Shown here: piece by piece, positions 51,032 to 61,800 of the stretch
How positions within the stretch are numbered: position 1 is the stretch's first letter
Layout: each line of letters starts with the position of its first letter
Source of the DNA: Pelecanus crispus
Taxonomy: Eukaryota; Chordata; Aves; Pelecaniformes; Pelecanidae
Direction: 5' to 3'
NCBI RefSeq assembly: GCF_030463565.1
Contig: NC_134643.1
Span: forward strand, 45,174,221 to 45,238,220
Length of the DNA stretch: 64,000 bases
The notes under the pieces: generated by a model
What the model was told of the DNA's origin: nothing
Databases searched by the model: none
What the model saw: only the letters and a program-made list of their open reading frames with translations
Translations under genes and position numbers: made by a program

Positions 51032-51220
51032 CTTACCCAGGGGTTAAAATGGTGAGTGAAAGTCATCATGAGGCCCTGGCAGCACCGCCAGCTACCACAG
51101 TAGCAGCAGCCCCTCCAAGTAATGTCACCGAGCCAGCCAGTCCCGGAGGAGGGGGAGGAAAAGAAGATGCATTTTCTAAATTAAAAGAGAAGTTCATGAA
51201 TGAACTGAACAAAATTCCAC
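51032..51220 (+). CDS. SYT1: Synaptotagmin-1, first coding exon (partial gene; coding part 51049-51220)
   Basis: This exon encodes the N-terminal 57 residues of synaptotagmin-1, the synaptic-vesicle calcium sensor that triggers fast transmitter release. The peptide starts [14 protein letters not shown] and ends [20 protein letters not shown], which I recognise as the vertebrate SYT1 lumenal head; a glycosylation sequon NVT is at residues 25-27. The known protein continues with a transmembrane segment, then C2A and C2B, all on later exons outside the window. The ATG at 51049 has A at -3 and G at +4. The acceptor is a long pyrimidine tract ending in CAG at 51029-51031, leaving 17 bases of 5' UTR in the exon. 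The donor GTAAGT at 51221 splits a codon after its first base (phase 1), and that base C fits the Leu that follows KIP in the family. A run of five glycines (residues 33-37) is two longer than the mammalian GEG, as in chicken. The reading frame has no defect. Identification is by recognition, not search. Confidence 0.95.
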
Positions 51221-51226
51221 GTAAGT
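51221..51226 (+). promoter_or_regulatory. Splice donor after SYT1 first coding exon
   Basis: GTAAGT is a consensus donor. It interrupts the codon that follows KIP after its first base, so the intron is phase 1. Reading on through it gives a stop within three codons, which confirms that coding ends here. Confidence 0.9.
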
Positions 51227-52882
51227 AAAACTTGACTGATGAAAAAGCTTCTGTTGGCAGATTAGATTTAACTTGACATCTTCTTTGTCACTTGTTTAGA
51301 CAGCACACTAAATGTTTTCTAGGCAAAACTAGAAAAATCAGAAGATAATCCTGGTTTAGTAAGCTCCTCAAAATTAATTGGAGGAGAAAAAATAGGGTCA
51401 AACTCATACGTAATTTGAGTCTCTTCTTGATATGTCAGATTGTCTTGCTAATTTTTACGGATGAATTATTGCTGAATCATCTAAACTGGAATGGCAGAAC
51501 TTCACAGTGGCCGTGGGACCAATCAGCAAAATGTTTCCCAGCAGTAACACTTGGGGTTTCATGTTTATGACAAATGTGTATGTGCGTATTACCTGGAAGC
51601 AAAATTTGGCCAGAACTCATAAATATTGAGAAAATAAGGAAACTGTGTATCTTTGGGAATTAGAAAATGTAGAAAAAAAGTGGGAAGATTGCTTTTTAAC
51701 AAGGAAGTAGCTCTAATACATCAGTAATATGTGAAGATAGCCATGCTTTTCGCACTCAGTATTTCTGTTAGATCAGCCATCGAATGTTGTTTGCATGAGT
51801 TCCTGTACCTATGCAGAATACTTTAAAAGTACCGATGTGTATTTCTGTGAAGTCAATAGGGTTAAAATCAGCAGGGTTCTTTTGGTCTGTGCTGAAAGTG
51901 TTGATTCAAAGTTGAAGCCTCAATTGGTTCACATTTGTAAAAAAAATATAAGGATTAACTTTTTGCTGTTGTTTATGATAATACTAGGGTTCTTGAACAT
52001 ATTTGGTGTGTTTTAGTATACACACTGGTATTAAATATACAACTAATTCAACATTGTCAATGTAATTTCATGTCATAAAGAAAAAATCCTTTTTGTTACT
52101 GACAGAAAAATTACCTAATGATACAAGCAGATAATTTTGGCACTTTTGTAGACATGAAGGTGAAGGCTGTGTGTATATGTGTGTTTTAATAGCAGGCATT
52201 AAAGAGATATTAAATCTTTAATAATTTTTACTTCAGAAGAATAAGTAAATGTAAAATATTTTCATGGAAGCATTTTAACATAAGTAAGAGTTTTCAGTTT
52301 TAGAAGGTTATCATTTGTGTGAAGAAATGAGTGACTGATAAAGACAGATAACAAATTAGAATATTAATCGATTTTTTTATCTCTGAAATGGATCTTGGCA
52401 ATCTGGCAGATGTGGTTTTTGCAAAATTGATAGCAAACAGCCTTGTTCTGTCACTCGAAATTCTCACTTGCAAGAATAGAGGTGTTACAGTGGTAAGAAG
52501 TCTGTATGTCATTAGTTTGATAATCTGCACAGTCCAGTGCAGACCATACTGAAATGAAATTGCCTGATGATATCATGGGAAAAACAAAACTACAAGAAGA
52601 AAAAAGAAGAGGAAAAAAGAAAAGACAAGACACTGAGGGAGAAAAGGTCAGCTTTTGAAACATGTGTCTTAATTTTTATCTCACCATGCTATGTAAATGA
52701 GGTAAATGGCACTAGATATTATGCTATTTTTAAACTTTGATTTTAACATAGCGAAGGCGTGAATGCTTTCCAATATGAGGAACTCTGTAATTGGTAGGGC
52801 TAGGAAAAGGTCTGGAGAGAGAGAGGAACTTCGAATGCACTGCTGCATAGGTTTTTAAAACAATGAAAACAAGTGGAAAGTT

Positions 52883-52907
52883 CAATCTGGAGAATCTTTC
52901 CAGATTG
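52883..52907. repeat. Inverted repeat (9-bp arms, 7-base loop)
   Basis: CAATCTGGA at 52883-52891 pairs perfectly with TCCAGATTG at 52899-52907, and pairing can extend outwards with mismatches. It lies just before the T14/A15 hairpin at 52920. Confidence 0.8.
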
Positions 52908-52919
52908 GACTGAATAAAC

Positions 52920-52957
52920 TTTTTTTTTTTTTTCTGTTCATGAAAAAAAAAAAAAAA
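52920..52957. repeat. T14/A15 inverted homopolymer hairpin
   Basis: Fourteen T (52920-52933), the 9-base CTGTTCATG, then fifteen A (52943-52957). The arms pair fully. It sits in the SYT1 intron, 1.7 kb after the exon. Confidence 0.9.
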
Positions 52958-53044
52958 GAACCTACTATAACATTATCAAAGTGCTTACTGTGAAAAGTGT
53001 ACCAGGCCATAAGACAACTCTTATTTCTTGTGAAATACATTATA

Positions 53045-53076
53045 GTATCTATAAAATATGGTATCTATAAAATATG
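53045..53076. repeat. 16-bp tandem duplication
   Basis: GTATCTATAAAATATG occurs twice in tandem with no mismatch, immediately before the MIR-like relic at 53092. Confidence 0.9.
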
Positions 53077-53091
53077 CTGATAGTAAGACCA

Positions 53092-53180
53092 GAACATATT
53101 GCCCCCATTTTAGAAATCTGGACTCTTATCCAAGATCATGCAGTAATTTTGTGGTGGAGTCACAAATCCCATGCCAATTG
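53092..53180 (-). mobile_element. MIR-like SINE relic, antisense
   Basis: The plus strand CATATTGCCCCCATTTTAG, then CTTATCCAAGATCATGCAGT, then GTGGTGGAGTCACAAATCCC matches the reverse complement of MIR (CCCCATTTTACAGATGAGG, CTTGCCCAAGGTCACACAGC, GTGGCAGAGCCGGGATTCG). It lies in the intron after the SYT1 exon. Confidence 0.6.
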
Positions 53181-55603
53181 TCTGCTCTCCTTCTAGAAGC
53201 TGCAGATGCGATTGGATCTTCCCAGCATCTCCATCAAATAATGGGACTGTTTAACATGACATTCTGCTGGGTTTTGGTTTTTTTTTTAATTTTGCCTTTT
53301 CAAGAAGAAAGTTGCATGTTCATTGGACTACAAAGGGGCAAAGGGCTTGGGTGTGTTTTTTTTTAAATATTTAAATATGAAATAGTACCACTGACATGTT
53401 GGAACATTTTATATCCCAAATAACTTTAGGTTTCCCCATTTTCCCCAATAACAATTCCTATGTGAATGGCCTGTAACTGACAGGTCTGTATCTGTTTCTT
53501 GTTTATAAACTAGCACAAACCGATCACCAAATAAGTTTAAGTAGGCTGTCTCCAAAATATGGGGGGCAGGAGGGGAGAGGAGACCTCATTTCCCTATCAG
53601 AAGATTCTAGCATTTCCTTACTATTTGTTTGGTTTATGTCAGGAGGGAGTTGTCAGCGAGGTGTGGTTAGCCTATTAGAAAGCTGAGGATTTAATTGTGG
53701 TAGAAAAGTTGTCAGACCTTACCTCTTACAACTGGTTGTAAATTTTTTGAGAATCTCTCTTAAAATAGAGCAGAATGTAAATTTGTTCCAACCAAATTGT
53801 TTTTATGGTGCCTTTCTGGGAATTTCTTGCTGTGTGAGAGAGAATAAAGATGGTGAACAGGCCCTATTAGGGACAGCACAGATACTTGGGTCTGAGAACA
53901 CTTCTGAGACCATGGACCAGGTTTTCCCTCTGGTAGATTCAAACTGCAGACCTGACCCTGAGTTTTCCACATGGCAGAGGAATGCCATAGTCAGCAAATT
54001 GTCCAATCTTTGCAGATCAGTGATAAGCCTGTTTTCTAATTCACGTACTTTCTCATTTAAAACTTCTAAAGGTCTCGTGTTCATCCCCACATGACAGGGA
54101 GGGCTTTGAAAGCTCAGTAGTTACTGTGAGAGGATTTTTTTTTTTTTTTCCAGTGCTGTGTTGTCTATGTGCAAGAGAGAAATAATTAAATGTTTTAGTT
54201 GCCTCTGCCTAGGATGTCTGCGGATGGAAAATATGCCATCATGCTTTAATGGATGTATAATAGGATAGAATGTACCCATATTGTGAAGAAGCTCACCTGC
54301 AATCAACTTGGTTTGAGTGATAAAAAAGCTGAGCCATAGTAGGGGCTAATTTATATATAGTTTCCTCTTTCTGGTTTTTCATAGAAATCACATAATATCA
54401 AGTCATGCTTATATTAAAAAAAAACATTCAGATATTGGAATACATGATGACAAAAATAAAGGTACAGCAAACTACACCCAGCTGAATAAATACTGTTCCT
54501 TTTGTGTGGCTTGTAATAGAACAGTCATCTTTTTAAAATTATACGTTTTGTAGAACACATACAAGTCCCAGGTTATATAGTCTAGACATACTTAACTAAC
54601 TAAAAATATCAGGATTCCCATTAAGATTTCACTTTGCAAAACTACAAATAGGGACTGTGCAATTTGAATTATACTGATGTTTCCTGCTGTAATACGTGCA
54701 CCAAAGAAGTCTTATTTTGTCAAAAATGGATGAATGTAATAGAATGAGGAAATAGAAGTTCCAAGAGGAGAGGGCCCATTTGTATTAGTATACATTTATT
54801 TCAAGAGCAGTGATGCAGTATGTAAACCCAGTTAAAATTTTGATAGATACAAGCAGAAATTCTTCATTGATTTGTACCTCTTTAAAGTAGAACATACTTC
54901 ACATTTCGTGGCAGGAGAGTGTAGGCTTCCAGAAGCACACAAATCATTCAGCATGGCGGTGTCCTAACATATATTTCACTCCGGATAAAGCAAGTGGGAT
55001 CATTTTATTACAATGAGTCATACAATTAAAGTGCAAGAATCCTGTAAGGTTACTGAGGCATAACTGTGAAGAATTTTTTTCTCCGTTATGTAAATCCCTG
55101 CATTTTGGTTGTGAGTGGCTGATTTGCATAATCACAGTACAGTTGTTTTTTTCATAACTGCATTGTGTATAAAAGTCACTCTATCTTAATTGGTTCTTAT
55201 ACTTTCTATCCAATTTATCTTTAATCTGCAGAATTTTAAGCTGTTTACCAGAAGGAGAAAAAAGGCACCATCTCTGCTTTTACACTTTGCATTTTAAACA
55301 CAGCAATTCCGACACCTGAAGAAGGGGGTAAAACAAAGCAGATAAAATGGCACTTAGACTTCTGAAAACAAAATTGCATTAAAAGACTTTATAAGATATA
55401 TTGATTCTTTCCTTCCTCCCTCTCACTGCTCTTCCATCTGGGCCTTTGATAACAGGCTAGGAAAATACCTGCCATGCACTTAGAGCAAGCGAATTCTAGC
55501 AAGACTATGGGAATGCAAGACAGCAACAGCTTTTGGGCAGAGGCTTTAAATGTCAAGATACTGATACTAACCATACAAAAATAAAACTTAACATCAGTCA
55601 GCA

Positions 55604-55629
55604 TTAGTTTACTTAATTAGTTTACTTAA
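55604..55629. repeat. 13-bp tandem duplication
   Basis: TTAGTTTACTTAA occurs twice in tandem with no mismatch. Confidence 0.9.
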
Positions 55630-58600
55630 GCATCTTTGTAAAAGCAAAATGATCTCGATGTGTTTCCTAAGAACACATTCCTGTATGAACAGAAGACCTT
55701 GTTCTGCCAGTAAGGTAAATAAAACAGCAAAAATCCAATAAAATTCCAGCATACATCTGACTGAGTAATAATACTCTGTTAATGCTTCTCATGTAATCTT
55801 GAATAGCTGTAATACTGAATGCATTGAATCTATACTATCATGAATACTATCATTACCTCTTTAATAGGAAATTATGTCTTACATTGTAAATGGATAAAAA
55901 GTTACATTTCCATACCAACCTTATTCTGAAATGTTTGGCTGGCTTGAAACTCCATTTGGTCTCAGTAGCTGGTGCTCAAAACCCCTAAATTTGATTCATC
56001 ATGTACAACTGACTGATAATCCCCCAACCCAGGAGCTCAAACTGTGTGATGATTCAGGCTAAAACCCGATGTTCTGTGCAGACTTGTTTCCCATTCTGTT
56101 TGCAGATATTCAGAGAAAGGTTTATTTACCTCTCCTTGGCTTAGTGAATAACTGTCAAAACAAAACGGGACTGGAGGCTATAGAGGAAACTGTAATAAAA
56201 AATGTAAAAATAACTGTAAGACAGAGTCCTGGGTTAATTATAAATAATAGCTTAGTAAGCTGAAGTACAGACTTGTAGATATATTTGGGTAAATTAGCAA
56301 ATAAAATAAGTCTGGATTTATATGCTTAGCCATTTAAATTAAAGTTTCAGCCTTCAGTAGTCATCATAGACAGACCTCATCATTTCTTTCTCCCTGCTGG
56401 TCTCTGCTTTTCTGCCCTTCTGCCTTTCTTGATTGACCAGCTGAGGTTGTCTTAAGAGTTCTTATTACCTTCTATAAATGGCAATAAAGTTCATTTCTTA
56501 ATTTTTCATTTTTATTTGGCATCAAGATTAGCAAAGAGATATTATTGCATTTTGTCTACTAGTAGCAAATTGAGGATTTTGTGCATGGGGTCTTTCTGAA
56601 ACTTAATTTTTATGGAGCTGCCAGCTTGATCACTTGCAGAAAATAAATTCAGGCTGCTCATTTCACTGCTTCTCCTAATGGTTCCTGGAGTACAAGTGTC
56701 ACTGACACAGGGAAGAGAGGTCATGTTCTTTTCTAAGTTCATAAAAAAGAAGCAAAATGCTGATAATAGAATGCTTTCAGATTTCAAAACTGGATTAATA
56801 GAGACAAATACCATAAAATCACAGTAAAGTTCTCAGCAATAACTACTTATATTTCCATTGCACATAGCAGTGTTTGTCATTGCCTAAGATCTTCTTAGGT
56901 TAGCCGGAAAAAAATTGAGGCTTTGTTTCAGAGAGCTTCCTGTCTAAATACAAGGCAAGGAATAGCTGCCTGCCTGCAGAAAATGGGGACTATGTATATG
57001 TATGTTCATACAGATACATATATAGATATGTACACATGTATATTTGTCAATACAATAAGCAGTGATCTCAGCTTAGGAGCAGTCTGACATTGGCAAACTC
57101 TATTTAGGTAACCTGGCAAAGAGGTCTTGTAAGGTAAGGAGAGATTTAGAGGAGAATAAAGAAAGAAGTTTCTTGATGTTTAAGAAAGTCTGAAGAACAG
57201 CACTGCAGGAAGCGGGAAGGCATAAATTCAAGTCTTCTTGTTTCCCTTCCTATCATCAAATCATTGGCAGTTGCTCATGCCAAGCAAATACGTGCAGCTT
57301 TACACTGGGAAAGAAACAGGGGAAATCAGAAATAAAGATTTATTTTGGAACACAGAACAAGTACAAGAAAGAGTTATTACAGTACAATAGTAGAGGAGAA
57401 AAAAATCGTTATTTCGAAATATGGCAATTTAAATGCAAATCTCAGATTACTTTGTTTTCTCCCTGAACCCCCCAGTCCCAGAGTTCAGTGATTGCATGAG
57501 AACTTCAGAATTTTTTTTTTTTTTCATTAAATAAAAGTTTCTACATCACCTGCTGGTGGGGAAAAGCTTGAAAATACTGCCCACACACATACAGAAGACA
57601 CAAAAATTGTGAGACAAAGAAAAACAATCCAACTCTGTTATTTTATGAACTTACAATGTGAAAATACCTTCATTAATTTTAGAGGTCCAGCATATTTTGA
57701 ATGCTTGAAATTAGGAGTCCTGAAAATATAGCTATTAAATCCAAAGTACCTAAACAGATACTGAGGGGTGGAAGAATGGAAGTGAAAAATTCATGAAGCA
57801 GATTATGGATGAAAATCCCTGGCTGAAAGGAAGAGCACATATCTGAGATCCTGCTGAATTACACTCTGTTGATATTTTAATGATTGATTCTGTCATGAAG
57901 AAAATTTTTACAATCCGTGAGCTTTTCTCATATGCCTTCTGATAGGATCCCCTTAACGTGTCCTGTACTTAAACTTTTGGATCCGTGACATCTGCCAGTT
58001 TGATCCTCATACAGGACTGAGCTAGGAACCTCAGGCTGTTAGAGGTACGAGCTGCTCTAGCGTGTCCCAAAAGTGCTGCTGCAGACCATAGCCTGATCCA
58101 GCACCAGCAAGCACACGTGCTCACCAGGAGGTTACACATCCCCTTCGATCAAAGCAAGCTCAACCCATGCATCTGACACACGTAGGTCTGAGAGAGGACC
58201 GTACTCCTACTCCGGCCGTTATCTTGGCTCCCTGGCCAAGCCGAGGAGGAAAGGAGCAATCAGAAGAGCAGAGTCCTACAACTTGAACCAGAGCACCAGC
58301 TGCAGCACCCTCCATCCCCAGCACAGGAGGAGCCCCTTGCACGCTAAACCCATCTCCTCTTCTACAGCACCTTGAGGATGCACTGTACATCTGAAGGGAA
58401 ATACTGTCTCTTAGCTAGAAGCACACTGGGAGCGTAACCTCAGTGTCAGAGAGAATTATATGTTATTGATTATATGTGTCTAAAACATCGTTTTCAGAAA
58501 GAGCAGTTGGTTTTGACTTGTATAATCTGAAAGGGGAAAGAGAAGCAAGTTCTCCTGTAAAATACATGATGCTGAGAACATTTCAGCAAAATATAAGAAA

Positions 58601-58757
58601 ACAAAAAAAAACCCATTCAGATTAACTTTTACAGCCATGGGGATGAAATTCATCTATAGCAGAAACAGGGGTGAGCACCTACCTTTGATTTGGTGACAGA
58701 GATTTAACAAGGGGTGCCAGAGTACCCCCAAGGGTCTCCTCTAGCACAACACTGTGA

Positions 58758-58816
58758 TTATTATTTTATATGTTACAACAACTCTGGTAGGTATTTTATT
58801 GCACTATAGATATGTC
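58758..58816 (-). mobile_element. Possible MIR-like relic, antisense
   Basis: TATGTTACAACAACTCTGGT then AGGTATTTTATTGCACTATA resembles antisense MIR (AATCCTCACAACAACCCTATGAGGTAGGTACTATTATT), but only about 60 bases match, so this is weak. Confidence 0.35.
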
Positions 58817-61800
58817 AAGTTGTGCCAGTACCTTATAAATTGAGTGGAGAATTCAATTTACAAGCAGAAAACTGAACATGGTTGCTGACTTCCTTTCAGT
58901 ACTGGGAATGTATCTTAAAATTTCATTACTTTGTGTGAGAGACAGTGCCCTAAAATTATGTTTACATGCATAAGATAAACACAATCTTTGCTAGTCTTTT
59001 TCAAACTTACCTGCAGATGAAGCATCTACAGAGATTACCCATTATCTGTTATAATTCAGTTTTTATCTTGCTCTGAAAATGCTCTATAAAGAGAGTTCAT
59101 GGAACGATTGTTCTGAACTTAAAATTGAGAATACATTTAAAGATTGATTCTCAGCAGCGTACTGCATACAAGAAAAAAAGCACTTGGGACTATGGTTAAT
59201 AGATTTGCTTTTAAAACGTATGGTATAAATGGGCAATGTAAATACAGGAATTACTGTTAAGATTGATACTCCATCCTTACCTCAGCTACTTGTGCCTAGG
59301 CACTGTGGCAAGCTAGAAGATATTCTCTTGCATTTTTATAAGAACCAAGAGTAGATAATGAAGCCTCTGTTATTTTGAGGCACTGTTGCAAATTGGCACA
59401 GATGAAGAAAAGAATGTCATCCTTTGTTGTTACTGTTAACTATTCTACTTAGAACTGGGTGAGTTTGCTGCTGAGAATTATCCGAACTAAAGTCTTCCCT
59501 GAGGGATTATAAATACCTGTAGGTCCATAGCATCCTTTCTTGCATTCCTTCTATCTTTTTAGCCTTGGCTTCTATTTCAAGCGAGATCTTGAACTGGTCT
59601 AGATCTGAAAATCTGTATTTCTTCCAGAACACGCAGCCAGTTTGCAAGAGCTGTGGAGGTGGCCTCAAATCTTCAGAAGGATCTTGGTATAGGTAGACTT
59701 TGCTCTGACTCCACAGAAGGAAGTTGTGCTGCTGAACTTGAATGACTGCCTCATGAAGGCTGAGTTCCAGCTGGCAGCTGAGCGAGCCATCTGCCTGCTC
59801 CTGTGCAGGTTTCTGAATCTGAATCTAATCTTAATTATCAACTTCAGCAAGAGCTCCCTAATTTGCTCACAGCCCCTATATCATCTGGGGGCATGTTTCA
59901 GTACTGTAGCTGGCACTGTTTCCCTGTTGCAGCAAGAGCCGCCAAAATGAAAGATGAGGTTTGTCCTTTCAGATGGGAAATGCATTTTAACCCACATCTA
60001 AAAAGGAGCCCCAGAAATACTCAGGGTTTCTACACTTAGCTTTTAGGAACCAGGCTCTGGGAGTCAAATTCACAAATCTGAGTTAAATGCCTTGGTTCTG
60101 TTCAGAATGACGCAGAAACAGGAGGCCCAGGTTCACCCAGAAGGAAGAAACTGGAGGGCGTTGTGTCTGAAATGGTACTGGTCTCACAGACTTTGATATC
60201 TAGGAAGAGCCCTAGGTTAGGCCCTTGTAACGGACAGATTCGCAGCCTGAAAACGCTTTCCCTGGACTTAGAGACCTGATTTCTCTCACTTTGAGAGCGA
60301 TTGGCTCGCTCTCTTCTGTCAACGTACAATCTGATGAAGAGCAAGGGAACTCACTGGACCAGAGACCTGGCTGAAGGACAGCATACGCATTTTGCTGTGA
60401 AATGCCATTGGACAAAATAAGCAAATAACACTCATTATTTAGGGCTCCTTACTCTTAAACAAATGTCCCACACTAGGCTACAGAGTCTGACTCCATGAAT
60501 CCTGCATTTCCTTCATAGCTGTTCCTGCAGATTCCAAGTTAGTTTTCCAGCTTGATCCCTTGATTTCCTTTAGTCTCAGGAAGACCAGGAACTCGTGTAT
60601 TTTAGGCTGCAGCCTGAATGACATTCCTCAACCTTTGCTGGCAGCTCCCATGTTGTCAGTTTGAAGCAGCCACACAAACCGTTCGTTTGACGAAGTGGAG
60701 TAGGGGTGGCAGTTCCTTGAAGAGGAAGGGAGAAGGAGTATCCTAAAGCTGGTGACCTGCCAATAGGATTGAAAGTCATTTCCACATGAGAAGCTTTCTC
60801 CCCACTAGAGCTGTGTCAGGACCATCCCCTATATGGCTGTACCCCAATGGAGAGGAAATCTCCAGGACTAGGACAGGCATCAGATTTTTTTTTTTTACTG
60901 GAAACAGTTTATAGAGAGGCAATACATTCTCCACATAGTCAACAATGTTGATAATAATTTTTATACCTTTCTTACAGATATTTTTATGGTCCTTCCTTAC
61001 CAGAGTTCATTGAATTTTCTATTTTCCTTCTGTGTTATTTCATTTATGTATTTATTAACACTTTTCTGGCTAGGGCCAGAACTCACATGAAAAAATTGGC
61101 ACAAGCAACATACTTGCTAACCTTGACTTGTTTCTTCTTTAGGTTTCAAACCTCACTTCTTCTCCAAAGCCAGCTATTTTATCATGTTTTCTAAGACCTC
61201 AGTACCCAATTTTCAGCAAACATGTGCTCTAAGCTAGAATATAACATTTCAGGTCTCAGCCCTGGAATCGGTTATTTGTTTGTAATATGCCATGGGTGCA
61301 GACTTACTTGCAGCATGGGCAAGGGAAGGAGGACAGAGGAAGATAAGGCAAGCTTACTATTCATAAATTTCAGTCTAGTGTAGCATTTTAGATTACAACT
61401 CAGTGATGGTAATCACTTTATAGGAAACTGTTCCAGAATACCAATTTCTAAACTCTCTTGCCTCATGAAATATTTATGGATGAGTTTTAAGTCCTTGGAC
61501 AACAAGGTGGCCAAGATGACCGAAAAATAGTATGGGGGGTGGAGAGGACCATTGGACAAACAAGAAAGGTTAATGTTACCTGAACTCAGGGCGTAACGTT
61601 AATGATGATAACATGGCATGAAAAAATGCCAAAATTGACTTTTCTGAAACATCGATGCATTTATTTAAGTGATTGTATGGTACAAAAATACTTATGCACA
61701 CTGCTTTTCTTTCATTCATATAAATGTAGGTATGTAGGAAGAGACAAAATGGAAGAGGGAAACTATTTACAAAGATCTTTTTTCTGTTTAGTTAATGCAT

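Noticed and set aside
51010..51048. In-frame upstream extension of the SYT1 start ([13 protein letters not shown])
   Set aside because: It translates the pyrimidine tract and splice acceptor. The known SYT1 N-terminus starts at the MVSES methionine.
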